Shown: one piece after another, positions 1 to 7,964 of the stretch
Position numbering within the stretch: the first letter of the stretch is position 1
How the letters are laid out: each line of letters opens with the position of its first letter
From: an uncultured Dehalococcoidia bacterium
Lineage (GTDB): Bacteria; Chloroflexota; Dehalococcoidia; Lucifugimonadales; JADFKI01
NCBI GenBank assembly: GCA_958295865.1
Contig: CATQHF010000005.1
Location: 124,001 to 188,000 of the forward strand
DNA length: 64,000 bases
Direction of reading: 5' to 3'
Translations under genes and position numbers: made by a program
Notes under the pieces: model-generated
Databases searched by the model: none
Told to the model about the DNA's origin: nothing
The model's input: only the letters and a program-made list of their open reading frames with translations

Positions 1-1797
1 CACAGGCTGCCGCCGCGAAAATGCTTTCATTGGACGCCGATACTTGTGGGCTTGTGCGGCGTCATGTTCGTAACCGTGCTGGGCAATCTCGACGGCGCGG
101 TACAGGTGGGGCAGGGTATCACGGATGCGCTGCGAGGACAGCCTTTCGGCGAGTTCGACTTCTGGCGGAGCAGCCGCATGATGCCCCCGGACCCGCCCGG
201 CTTTGAGATAACTGAGTTCCCCTTCTTCACCTTTTTGTTCGCCGACTTGCACGCCCACATGATGGCGATACCCTTTACGCTGCTTGCGATGGGGCTGTCC
301 CTTGCCATTGTATTCGGCGCCGCAGATGGAACGAAGTCCCATCTACCGCAAGGGGGGAAGGTTAGAGCTTGGCATGCGCTTGCCGAAAGGATGGGGGGGA
401 TACCGCGCCTTGCCTTTCTCGGCATCGCCATCGGCTCGCTCGCGCCACTGAACACTTGGGATTTGCCGACATACTTGATAGTCGCCTCAGCCGCGATACT
501 ATTCGCCGAGTTCCTGGCGCACGGCGGATTGGGGCTGGTTGTGCTGGTCAGGGCGGGCGTCAAGTCCATATTCGTGGCGGGCGTGGGCTTCGCGGCGTTT
601 CTGCCGTACCATCTGGCAGGCGAAACCTTCTACAATAGCCTGCAAGCCACCACCAACACCACGACGCTATGGCAGTTCCTCGCCATTTCGGGGCTGTTCG
701 TGTTCATCGTGGGAACATTCGCGGTAGATGAACTTGCCGACGGCGCTCGGAGCCGGAGCGCGGCTCTGTGGCGCAAGCTCGCGCGCCTGCGCGCCGTGAT
801 CGACGGCGACGACGGCGAATCCGTCAGCGTCGTATGGCTCATCGGGCTGATTGCGGGCGCGCTGCTTGTGGGGCTTGCGCTGACGGCTACATTCACCGGC
901 GTCGCGGGCAGCGCCGTGCCTTTCGTCGTCGCGCTTGCCGTACTTATCGCCGTCGCAAGCGTGGGCGTACTGCTTCGGGACAGGCCCGATATTGCCCAAC
1001 TAGGCTTTGTGCTGATACTCGCGCTCGTGTCGTTCTGCCTCGTCATCGGGCTGGACTTCTTCCGCGTGGAGGGCGACATAGACCGCCTGAACAGCATCTT
1101 CAAGTTCTACTTGCAGGTTTGGGTAATGCTCGGCATCGCGTCGGCGTATCTGCTGTGGCGGCTGTTTCGCATACGGCGCAGCTTCCTCCCGCGCATTGCG
1201 CTTGTCAGACGGGCATGGCTCGGAGCGCTGGCTATCCTGATTATCAGCGCGTCCATATACCCTGTGATGGGTACGCGCGACAGGCTGCGCGACCGCTTCG
1301 AGGGCAATGTTACGCCCCTGACGCTCGACGGCGCGGCATTCATCGAAACCGCCGGATACCGTGAGCAAGCGGGGAATATAGTTGACCTTGCGGCGGACTA
1401 TGAGGGTATCCGGTGGCTCAACCACAATGTAGAGGGCGCGCCCGTCGTGCTGGAGGCGGTAACGCCGTCATACCGCTGGGGCGGCAGAGTGTCGGTGTAC
1501 ACCGGGCTGCCTAGCGTCATCGGCTGGCAGTGGCACCAGGAGCAGCAGCGGCTTGGCTATCGCCGGAATGTGCCTCTTCGGATTAACGATGTGGAGACGA
1601 TATATCAGACTCAGGACGCGCAGCGCGCGCTGGCGCTTATGCGGAAGTACGGCGTCGAGTACATCTACCTTGGGCAGCTGGAGCGCATTTACTTCCCCGG
1701 CGGCATGAGCAAGTTCGACGACGCTCTGGGCGGCGCGCTGGAGAAGGTGTTCGACAACGGCAAAACCGCAATCTACCGCATCAAGGAAGTTCCTTGA
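1..1797 (+). CDS. DUF2298 (Chlor_Arch_YYY-type) polytopic membrane protein, 5' end outside window
   Basis: The reading frame is open to the first base of the window, so the N-terminus is missing; the first internal start-like codon (GTG at 46) is probably not the real start. The segment FEITEFPFFTFLFADLHAHM is typical of DUF2298 proteins, where an acidic Asp-Leu-His-x-His motif sits in an extracytoplasmic loop between hydrophobic helices. At least eight hydrophobic stretches follow, and a soluble C-terminal domain of about 160 residues (from roughly base 1300) completes it. Relatives in Chloroflexota and Archaea resemble GT-C glycosyltransferases and are often next to other polyprenol-dependent sugar transferases. 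That role is inference; family membership is well supported. Confidence 0.85.
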   Translation, partial: HRLPPRKCFHWTPILVGLCGVMFVTVLGNLDGAVQVGQGITDALRGQPFGEFDFWRSSRMMPPDPPGFEITEFPFFTFLFADLHAHMMAIPFTLLAMGLSLAIVFGAADGTKSHLPQGGKVRAWHALAERMGGIPRLAFLGIAIGSLAPLNTWDLPTYLIVASAAILFAEFLAHGGLGLVVLVRAGVKSIFVAGVGFAAFLPYHLAGETFYNSLQATTNTTTLWQFLAISGLFVFIVGTFAVDELADGARSRSAALWRKLARLRAVIDGDDGESVSVVWLIGLIAGALLVGLALTATFTGVAGSAVPFVVALAVLIAVASVGVLLRDRPDIAQLGFVLILALVSFCLVIGLDFFRVEGDIDRLNSIFKFYLQVWVMLGIASAYLLWRLFRIRRSFLPRIALVRRAWLGALAILIISASIYPVMGTRDRLRDRFEGNVTPLTLDGAAFIETAGYREQAGNIVDLAADYEGIRWLNHNVEGAPVVLEAVTPSYRWGGRVSVYTGLPSVIGWQWHQEQQRLGYRRNVPLRINDVETIYQTQDAQRALALMRKYGVEYIYLGQLERIYFPGGMSKFDDALGGALEKVFDNGKTAIYRIKEVP

Positions 1798-1890
1798 CCT
1801 TTGTCCCGAGGTCAGCCCAAGCGATGCGGGCGTCATCGGCAAACCGATTAGGTTGCGTGGACATTTGCGTCATTCTCGTGAAAACGGCAT

Positions 1891-1972
1891 AGGACTTACG
1901 CAGTTGAGCGCGATTTCGTACTTGAAACGGGTCAATCTCGGGTAGAAGTTCATATTCAAGTGCGTAAGTCCT
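1891..1972. mobile_element. MITE-1 copy 1 (82 bp, perfect 12-bp terminal inverted repeats)
   Basis: The element begins AGGACTTACGCA and ends with the exact reverse complement TGCGTAAGTCCT. It encodes nothing. A second, about 90 % identical copy lies at 2078-2161. The same terminal sequence occurs at 12413-12424 beside a decayed transposase, which suggests the parent element. Confidence 0.75.
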
Positions 1973-1975
1973 GAT

Positions 1976-2066
1976 GAGAAAATTGCATTGGTACGGTTTA
2001 GCCGTCGATGGGCAGGCGTTTTCGCCCCCATCCTAACCTTCCCCCAAAGGGGGAAGGGACATTCTC
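1976..2066. mobile_element. MITE-2 copy A (degenerate)
   Basis: It starts GAGAAAATTGCATT and carries the same core as the other MITE-2 copies: a GCCGTCGATGGGCA segment followed by a C-rich/G-rich hairpin (CCTTCCCCC...GGGGGAAGG). The right terminal repeat has decayed. It lies between the two MITE-1 copies. Confidence 0.65.
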
Positions 2067-2077
2067 CAATTGGGAAT

Positions 2078-2161
2078 AGGACTTACACGCAGTTGAGCGC
2101 GATTTCGTACTTGAAACAGGTCAATCTCGGGTAGGAATTCATATCCAAGTGCGTAAGTCTT
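2078..2161. mobile_element. MITE-1 copy 2
   Basis: Direct repeat of the 1891-1972 element, with a 2-base insertion in the left terminal repeat (AGGACTTACACGCA) and one change in the right one. The interior is otherwise nearly the same. Confidence 0.7.
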
Positions 2162-2170
2162 GCTCAAATT

Positions 2171-2270
2171 ACTGGATTCCTGCTTTCGCAGGAATGACGG
2201 GTGAGTGGGCAGGAATGACGGGTGAGTGGGCAGGGATGACGAAAAGGTTTGCCACCTGAATGAAAACGCT
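2171..2270. repeat. Dispersed palindromic repeat (CCTGCTTTCGCAGG core) with short tandem array
   Basis: The core TTCCTGCTTTCGCAGGAATG is a small palindrome that recurs at 16433 and 51202. Here a unit of about 21 bases (GCAGGAATGACGGGTGAGTG) is tandemly repeated nearly three times, followed by AAAAGGTTTGCCACCTG, which is also present after the 51202 copy. Together with the MITEs, this accounts for most of the 552-base gap before the next gene. Confidence 0.75.
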
Positions 2271-2349
2271 GTCCAAATTATTCTGCCGCTTGTCTAATGC
2301 GCTCACCTTCGCTATCCTTAACGCATAATTCACAGGAGGTTCGCACACT

Positions 2350-2925
2350 ATGACCACCGTTAAGTACGCCCTCGATGAGTTCATCTATGACATGTCCAGG
2401 CTGGTCGATGAGCAGCCCGATCAGGGGACGCTGTTCGATAGGGGTTCAATCTACCTGGAGCGGCTGATAAACAACGCCTCCGCGATACCGCAAGAGTACA
2501 GCGTGCCGGCAGTCGGCAAGAACCACGGCACATACTTGCTGCACTACGGCGACAACGGCTTGCTGGTTACATCCGTCGTCTGGGGACCGGGTGACCACAT
2601 TGGGCCGCACGACCATCGCACCTGGGGCATGATAGGCGTAGTTGGCAACGGCATCACGGAGACGCGCTTTCGGCGCATGGACGACGGCGAGCGCGACGAT
2701 TACGCCGTGCTGGAGCGCGACCGCGTCAATCTCGTCAAGCCCGGCGATGTTTCGCTGCTAATTCCCGATGTCGACGAGATACACCAGATGGACAATCACA
2801 CCGACCGCCCAACCGTCGAGATCCATGTCTATGGCAACGACCTGCGCGGCTTGGAGCGCAGCAGCTACGACCTCGAATCGGGCGCAATCAAGCACTTCGC
2901 AACCACCCGCTTCAGCAACTGCTAA
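2350..2925 (+). CDS. Cysteine dioxygenase-like cupin protein
   Basis: 191 residues with a single double-stranded beta-helix fold. The metal-binding signature GPHDHRTWGMIGVVGNG (around residues 91-107) and a later HQMDN...EIHVYG segment match the cysteine dioxygenase type I / thiol dioxygenase superfamily, which uses a three-histidine non-haem iron site to oxidise thiols to sulfinates. The ATG is preceded at good spacing by CAGGAGG (2332-2338). The next gene, 30 bases downstream on the same strand, encodes a multi-rhodanese protein, so a role in cysteine or other thiol sulfur oxidation fits. The exact thiol substrate cannot be read from sequence. Confidence 0.8.
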   Translation: MTTVKYALDEFIYDMSRLVDEQPDQGTLFDRGSIYLERLINNASAIPQEYSVPAVGKNHGTYLLHYGDNGLLVTSVVWGPGDHIGPHDHRTWGMIGVVGNGITETRFRRMDDGERDDYAVLERDRVNLVKPGDVSLLIPDVDEIHQMDNHTDRPTVEIHVYGNDLRGLERSSYDLESGAIKHFATTRFSNC

Positions 2926-2955
2926 TCAGAACTCATTCTACAGGGTGATGAACCG

Positions 2956-4533
2956 ATGCCAGCGACAATATCCCCGCAATCCCTCGATGCCCTGCTGAAG
3001 GGCAATTCGCAGTTCGCGCTCATAGATGTGCGCGACCCGGGCGAGTACAACAACGCGCACATCCCGGGCGCGAGCCTGATACCGCGCGGCGACTTGGAGG
3101 CGCAGATAGCCGCCGCCGTGCCGCACATCGCCACGCCCGTCGTGCTGTGCGACGATGACGCGCGCCGGGCAACCCTCGCCGCCGCCACACTGGAGCGCAT
3201 AGGCTACTCCGATGTGTCGGCGCTGGACGGCGGCATCAACCGCTGGGTAACGCAGGAGTATCCGACAGAGTGGGGCGTCAATGTGCCTAGCAAGGACTTC
3301 GGCGAGCGCGTTGAGGTGGTGCATGGCGTGCCGGAAATCGACGCCGTAGAGCTGCGCGAGCGCATCGAGCGCGGCGATGATCTTGTCATTCTCGACACGC
3401 GCACGCCCGAAGAGTATCAGCGGCTCTGCATTCCCGGCGGGCGCAGTGTCCCCGGCGCTGAGCTTGCGCTCAGAATCACTGACATCACCAAAGACCTGAA
3501 CGATGACGCCACCGTTGTCATAAACTGCGCCGGACGCACTCGCAGCATCATCGGTACGCGCGTCTTGCAGCGTATGGGGCTGCCCAATGTCGTGGGCTTG
3601 AAGAACGGCACAGCCGGCTGGTCTCTGGCGGGCTATGGGCTGGAGGCAGGCGCTGACCGCGTCGAGCTGCCCACGCTGACCGACGAGGGCATCGCCGCCG
3701 CCGAAGCCTACGCCGACCGCATCGCCGCCGAGGATGGCGTTCGCTACCTCGACGCCGACGGCTTGCGGGCGCTGATGGCGCGCCGCTCCGATGAGACGGT
3801 GTATCTGGTGGATGTGCGGACTTCGGCGGAGTACGCCGACGGGCATATCCCCGGCTTTCGCTGGTTCGCGGGCGGTCAAGCCGTGCAGCGCTCCGACGAG
3901 GTAGCGGTCGTGAAGAACTGCCCTATCGTCTTCTGCTGCGACGGACGCGCCCGCGCCGCCATCACCGCCTCTTGGTATCGGCAGATGGGACACGAGCAGG
4001 TGTACGCCGTGCGCGGCGGCATATCGGAATGGCAGCGCGGCGGACATTCGCTTGAACAAGGACATTCGCAGTCGCAGCCGCTCGGTCTGGACGAGGCGCG
4101 CGGCAAGGTTCGCGCGCTGGCGGCGGCGCATATACCGTCAGCGTCCGACGCCGCCATCATCTTCGTTGGCACAAGCCAGCAGTTCGCCGAGGCGCATGTC
4201 CCCGGCTCCCGATGGACACCGCGCGGCTGGCTCGAAGTTGAGATTGCCGATGTCGCCCCCGATAAGGGTTCGCCCGTAGTCGTGACCTGCGCCGACGGCA
4301 TCGGCTCCGCATTCGCCGCCGCCACGCTCGTCGATAGCGGCTACTCCGATGTTGCCGTGCTGGATGGCGGCATGAACGCTTGGCAGAAGGCGGGCGTCGC
4401 CGTGGAGCAGGGGCTTACCGGCGTCATGTCGGCGCCTGCCGATATGCTGCCCGCCGGCACCGATCGCAGCTTTGCGGACATGATGAACTACCTGCGCTGG
4501 GAAGAAGAACTTGGCAGAAAGTACGAAGCATAA
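2956..4533 (+). CDS. Sulfurtransferase with four tandem rhodanese domains
   Basis: 525 residues made of four rhodanese-like domains at roughly 7-100, 130-230, 265-355 and 365-465, each with an 'IDVR/DTRTPEEY...HIPG' type start. All four keep a cysteine in the active-site loop position: LCDDDARRA (Cys65), INCAGRTRS in domain 2 (closest to canonical), FCCDGRARA and VTCADGIGS. Most multi-domain rhodaneses have only one or two domains and usually one active cysteine, so four potentially persulfidable sites is unusual. It follows the cysteine dioxygenase-like gene and probably handles sulfane sulfur from the same pathway. The 4534-4598 gap holds only the next ribosome-binding site. Confidence 0.88.
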   Translation: MPATISPQSLDALLKGNSQFALIDVRDPGEYNNAHIPGASLIPRGDLEAQIAAAVPHIATPVVLCDDDARRATLAAATLERIGYSDVSALDGGINRWVTQEYPTEWGVNVPSKDFGERVEVVHGVPEIDAVELRERIERGDDLVILDTRTPEEYQRLCIPGGRSVPGAELALRITDITKDLNDDATVVINCAGRTRSIIGTRVLQRMGLPNVVGLKNGTAGWSLAGYGLEAGADRVELPTLTDEGIAAAEAYADRIAAEDGVRYLDADGLRALMARRSDETVYLVDVRTSAEYADGHIPGFRWFAGGQAVQRSDEVAVVKNCPIVFCCDGRARAAITASWYRQMGHEQVYAVRGGISEWQRGGHSLEQGHSQSQPLGLDEARGKVRALAAAHIPSASDAAIIFVGTSQQFAEAHVPGSRWTPRGWLEVEIADVAPDKGSPVVVTCADGIGSAFAAATLVDSGYSDVAVLDGGMNAWQKAGVAVEQGLTGVMSAPADMLPAGTDRSFADMMNYLRWEEELGRKYEA

Positions 4534-4598
4534 TTCCCCTATCTATCAGGGTGAGGGGAAACCGCAAGCCGTCCAACTGAAACAATGAGGAGCTTCCC

Positions 4599-5414
4599 AT
4601 GAAGCTTGGAGCAATAACCAACTCGTGGCGCGAACGCCTTGAGAGCGAGCCTATCGCCTCACTGGTTGGCGAAGCGGCGACGCGCGGCGCGATGCACATC
4701 GAGCTGCGGCAGACATGCCTCGGCGACTGCGAATCCGGCGAGGGCGACGACTGGCAGCCTAATATGGACAACCTGAAGGCGCTCGTCGCGCAGTATCCGA
4801 CGCTGTCCTTCAATCTTGCTGTCGCATATCCCTGTCTGTCGGAGGACGCGCAACCCAAGTCCGCGATGTTCCAGTCCATGCTGGATGCTGCCGTTGCGGT
4901 GTCGCCCGATGCGCCGCATCTGCGTATGGTTGACCCGTCGCGCTTTGATTCACTCTGGCAGACGCCTGAGGACATCCCCGAAACCGCTATGAGCATCGCT
5001 AATCTGGTGCGGGAAGCCGCAGGGCGGGGCGTAACCCTCTCCATCGAAAACTCAGGCCAGCCCATCCGCAGCCTTGCGATGCTGGTGCGGGCAGTCAGGG
5101 ACACGCTGCCCGCGGAACAGGGCGAATTGCTTGGCTTATGCCCCGATCCAACGAACCAACTCCGCATAGACGCCGAAAGCGACCCGGTAGGCGAGGTTGC
5201 CGCGCTGCCGCCGGACATGGTGAAACTTGCACACTTCAAGCAGACGCGCTCCGGCGAGGCGCTTCCCACAGTCGATAGCGGCGATGTGGACTGCCTGCGT
5301 ATGATGGACTCGCTTCAAGGCAAGGGCTACGCGGGCGCGGCAATCATGGAGATCCCGCCGCATGAGCAGGTCTTCGACAACCTATCCGCCAGCTTCGCCT
5401 ACCTCGGCAAGTAG
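4599..5414 (+). CDS. Xylose isomerase-like TIM-barrel protein (sugar phosphate isomerase/epimerase family)
   Basis: 271 residues. The start MKLGAITNSW, the alternating strand/helix pattern, SIENSG (around residue 150), GLCPDPTN (around 178), VKLAHFKQ and a late IMEIPPHE are characteristic of the AP_endonuc_2 / xylose isomerase-like superfamily, whose members bind divalent metals through His/Glu/Asp residues at the barrel mouth. GAGGAGC lies 9 bases before the ATG. It is third in a co-directional run after the dioxygenase and rhodanese genes. The substrate is unknown; sugar isomerase or epimerase is the usual family role. Confidence 0.75.
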   Translation: MKLGAITNSWRERLESEPIASLVGEAATRGAMHIELRQTCLGDCESGEGDDWQPNMDNLKALVAQYPTLSFNLAVAYPCLSEDAQPKSAMFQSMLDAAVAVSPDAPHLRMVDPSRFDSLWQTPEDIPETAMSIANLVREAAGRGVTLSIENSGQPIRSLAMLVRAVRDTLPAEQGELLGLCPDPTNQLRIDAESDPVGEVAALPPDMVKLAHFKQTRSGEALPTVDSGDVDCLRMMDSLQGKGYAGAAIMEIPPHEQVFDNLSASFAYLGK

Positions 5415-5427
5415 CGACTGAAAGAGC

Positions 5428-5940
5428 CTACGACGCCACCCGGTAAGCGATGCAGTTCACAATCTCGATTCGCAGCGGCGGCTGCGCCAGCCCCGTCGTC
5501 CCGATGACAGCCCTGCACGGCGGGTTCGGTATGAACTCCCGATACACTTCGTTCAGCAGCGACCACTTGTGCATATCGGTCAGGAAGATGACCAGCGTGA
5601 CCACGCGGCTGAAGCTGCTGTCCGCCGCCTCAAGGGTAGTCTGCAAGTGGCGGAAGGTAGCGCGATACTGCGCCTCGTCGGTGTCGCCCACAATCTCCCC
5701 GTCAAAGCCGGACGCCGTAGTTCCCCTGGCGAACACCTTGATGGCGCGCACCTTCAGCATCCGCAGCAGGTCTTCCTCGAAGTAGTCCCCGTACAGCCCG
5801 GTTCGGTATGAGTCTAGCGTCGTGGTCTGCTTGCGCCCGTCGGCGATAATCAGGTCCAGCAGCGCGTCCCGTTCCTCGAAGGGCAGGGCTTGCGCCTCTT
5901 CAAGGCTCAAGGCATCCAGTTGGGCGAGTGTATGGCGCAT
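5428..5940 (-). CDS. RidA (YjgF/YER057c/UK114) family protein with N-terminal extension
   Basis: 170 residues. The C-terminal 120 or so (FRHLQTTLEAADSSFSRVV, IFLTDMHKWSLLNEVYREF, PPCRAVIGTTGL...RIEIVNCIA) give the RidA trimer-type fold, with the conserved substrate-binding Arg in PPCRAV. RidA proteins hydrolyse reactive enamines/imines. Unlike the usual 125-130-residue proteins, it has about 45 extra N-terminal residues rich in Glu and Leu. It lies 2 bases after the flavin reductase gene and is surely co-transcribed, an arrangement reminiscent of the RutF/RutC pairing in pyrimidine catabolism, although no other Rut gene is nearby. Confidence 0.82.
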   Translation of the reverse strand: MRHTLAQLDALSLEEAQALPFEERDALLDLIIADGRKQTTTLDSYRTGLYGDYFEEDLLRMLKVRAIKVFARGTTASGFDGEIVGDTDEAQYRATFRHLQTTLEAADSSFSRVVTLVIFLTDMHKWSLLNEVYREFIPNPPCRAVIGTTGLAQPPLRIEIVNCIAYRVAS

Positions 5941-5942
5941 AT

Positions 5943-6434
5943 CTACACGCCGCTCACTATGCGCGCGAACTTGCCCTCGCAGTATCCCAAAGCCTCGCCT
6001 TCGCCCACCTCTATCCGCTCCACCTCGCCGATGAAGATGGTATGGTCGCCCGCGACCTGCTCATGCACGATGCGGCAGTCCATCGAGGCGATGCTGCCGT
6101 CGATGAACGCTGAGCCGCTTGGGGTGAAGGTGAACGACACATCGAAGTCCGCGCTGCGCGATTCTGCCGGGCTTGCGTAGTGCTGGGCGATCGCCTGCTG
6201 CTCATCGCTCAGGATGTTGATGGCGAAGCGCCCCGCCTCCTTGATGAGCGGGTATGAGTTGCGGTTGTGTCCGACGCACACGAGCACCAGCAGCGGATCC
6301 AGCGACACCGAGTTGATCCCGTTCGCCGCCATGCCGTGAACATGCCCGTCCGGCTCTATGGATGTAACTACTGACACCCCTGTCGGATACTTGCCCCATG
6401 CCCGCAGAAATGCCTCTTGCGCGTCCATGCTCAC
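5943..6434 (-). CDS. Flavin reductase-like FMN-binding split-barrel protein
   Basis: 163 residues. The opening WGKYPTGVSVVT, then GMAANGINSVSLDPLLVLVC and GRFAINILSDEQ, match the flavin reductase-like domain (reductase component of two-component flavin monooxygenases, which supplies reduced FMN using NAD(P)H). First gene of a two-gene unit with the RidA-like gene. On the minus strand, TATAAT (ATTATA at 6514-6519 on the plus strand) is a possible -10, but the -35 is poor. The partner monooxygenase is not identified; luciferase-type oxidoreductases at 26818 and 42914 are not linked to it. Confidence 0.85.
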   Translation of the reverse strand: MSMDAQEAFLRAWGKYPTGVSVVTSIEPDGHVHGMAANGINSVSLDPLLVLVCVGHNRNSYPLIKEAGRFAINILSDEQQAIAQHYASPAESRSADFDVSFTFTPSGSAFIDGSIASMDCRIVHEQVAGDHTIFIGEVERIEVGEGEALGYCEGKFARIVSGV

Positions 6435-6593
6435 CTCATTTACTCTTGTAATCCGCCGCTATGCGCTGGCGGCTTCGCTCAATCCGCTTCAATGTATGCG
6501 TCCAGTAAAGCAGATTATAGAATGACCGCCGCAATAATGAAAGACCTGTTGCGCGAAGTAGCCTGCCATCCGCTAAATCGCCCTTAAAACCCT

Positions 6594-6622
6594 TGACATA
6601 AGCACATTAGTTTGTTTAATTT
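6594..6622 (+). promoter_or_regulatory. Probable sigma70-type promoter of the DNA methyltransferase gene
   Basis: TTGACA (6594-6599), a 17-base spacer, then TTAATT (6617-6622). The surrounding sequence is markedly AT-rich. A start point near 6630 would give a leader of about 40 bases with a GAGGGG ribosome-binding site before the ATG at 6669. Confidence 0.55.
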
Positions 6623-6668
6623 ACTAGTATAGCTAAAATCCCTGCCATGAATTGCTGAGGGGCGTGCC

Positions 6669-7811
6669 ATGCCTGAACGACGGACGGATGCAAGATGTTC
6701 AAGTCTTTCGTGGAAGGACGCCTCGTACAACGACTTTTGCCCTAATTTGGGTTCGGTTCTTGACGCGGGGGATTCGCGGCACCAGGTCCTATGCGACGAC
6801 AATCGAACATCGCTATCAGACATCACTCCCCTTTCGGTTGACTTGGTAATAACCTCACCTCCATATTTCGCCCAGCGTGAATACTCCTCCCTCGGATTGG
6901 GAAACGAAGATACCGTCTCCGATTACCTCGACAATATCCTGGGGGCGTTCAAGCAAGTGATGAATGTAGTGAAACCTACCGGAAACATCGTGTACAACAT
7001 GGGGGATAAAATCGCGGATGGAAGCCTGCTGCTAGTCCCTTATAGGTTCGCCGCAAGGGTGCTTGATGAGTGCAATTTAAGACTGGTCAACGATATAACT
7101 TGGGTCAAGCGAAATCCCACGCCGCATCAATTCAGCAGACGTTTGACCAGAAGCGCCGAACCGTTCTTCCACTTCGTTGTTGGCAAGGATTACTACTACG
7201 ACAGACCGGCATTTCAGCCAAGCCAGCCGTCGCCGCATCGTAAGCCATCCCCGAAATTAGGCAGTCGCTATCGTTCTCTCATAAGCAATTCGGACTTGAC
7301 CGAATCTGAACAGCGGGCTGCCCACTATGCGCTTGACGAAGTTATCAAAGAAGTCAAAGATGGCAAGATACACAGTTTTCGGATGAAAATACGTGGAATC
7401 CACGCGCCTGCCTATGGTGGGCAGGATGGCGGTCGCAAGATGCACATCGAGCGCGATGGCTTTACTATCATTCGCATCTCCGGCAATAGACTTAAGCGCG
7501 ATGTTATCGAAAGCCCGGTCGAAAGCCTTCCCGGCAACGGACATCCTGCGATATTCCCTGTGAGCGTCGTGCGCGAGTTGATTCGCCTGTTGTGTCCGGA
7601 GAATGGATTGGTGCTTGACCCTTATCTTGGCAGCGGCTCGACGATGGTCGCAGCCGCTCTGGAGGGCAGAAATTGCATAGGCATCGACATCAGCCCAGAG
7701 TATTGCCATTCCGCAAAAAGCCGCGTTCTGAATGAGATTCTAGGGGGGCTAAAGGTTGTCAGTTTATCGTCAATGGCGTTGACCGTACATTGCTCTATTA
7801 CCTGCGATTGA
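6669..7811 (+). CDS. Orphan site-specific DNA methyltransferase, beta-type motif order (N4-cytosine or N6-adenine)
   Basis: 380 residues. Catalytic motif IV TSPPYF is at about 62-67, preceded by SVDLVI; the S-adenosylmethionine motif I region LDPYLGSGSTMVAAAL and GRNCIGIDISPEY comes late (about 316-345). This IV-then-I order is typical of beta-class amino-methyltransferases, and TSPPY favours N4-cytosine specificity. The middle third is the likely target-recognition region. No restriction gene is adjacent. The gene seems to end in a frameshift: a run of six G at 7743-7748 precedes a divergent tail, while another frame continues with plausible protein to 7918 (see next entry). Base composition (about 48 % GC) is lower than the flanks, suggesting acquisition. 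Confidence 0.85.
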   Translation: MPERRTDARCSSLSWKDASYNDFCPNLGSVLDAGDSRHQVLCDDNRTSLSDITPLSVDLVITSPPYFAQREYSSLGLGNEDTVSDYLDNILGAFKQVMNVVKPTGNIVYNMGDKIADGSLLLVPYRFAARVLDECNLRLVNDITWVKRNPTPHQFSRRLTRSAEPFFHFVVGKDYYYDRPAFQPSQPSPHRKPSPKLGSRYRSLISNSDLTESEQRAAHYALDEVIKEVKDGKIHSFRMKIRGIHAPAYGGQDGGRKMHIERDGFTIIRISGNRLKRDVIESPVESLPGNGHPAIFPVSVVRELIRLLCPENGLVLDPYLGSGSTMVAAALEGRNCIGIDISPEYCHSAKSRVLNEILGGLKVVSLSSMALTVHCSITCD

Positions 7812-7918
7812 TTGGTGAGCCAAGTGAGTTTGTGGATGCGTATGTGACGAACCTTGAATCCGACGCATCCATCAATTTCGCATTGAAAGAAAGATGGAAC
7901 ACACTCGTAACTGAGTAG
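7745..7918 (+). other. Out-of-frame C-terminal tail of the methyltransferase (putative frameshift) or a small orphan fragment
   Basis: From the G6 run onwards the third-position frame reads GAKGCQFIVNGVDRTLLYYL followed by a Glu/Leu/Asn-rich stretch ending LKERWNTLVTE and TAG. No good start codon exists in this frame, and a TGA (7733-7735) closes it upstream. One extra G in the run would join it to the methyltransferase. It may be a real indel, slippage, an assembly error or unrelated sequence. Confidence 0.4.
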
Positions 7919-7964
7919 TATCAGGCACACGCTTCACACCTTCTACAAGACTACGGAGGCAGCC

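Noticed and set aside
2938-4131. 397-residue minus-strand open frame inside the rhodanese gene
   Set aside because: Antisense shadow with Arg/Gly/Ala-rich composition and no recognisable domain.
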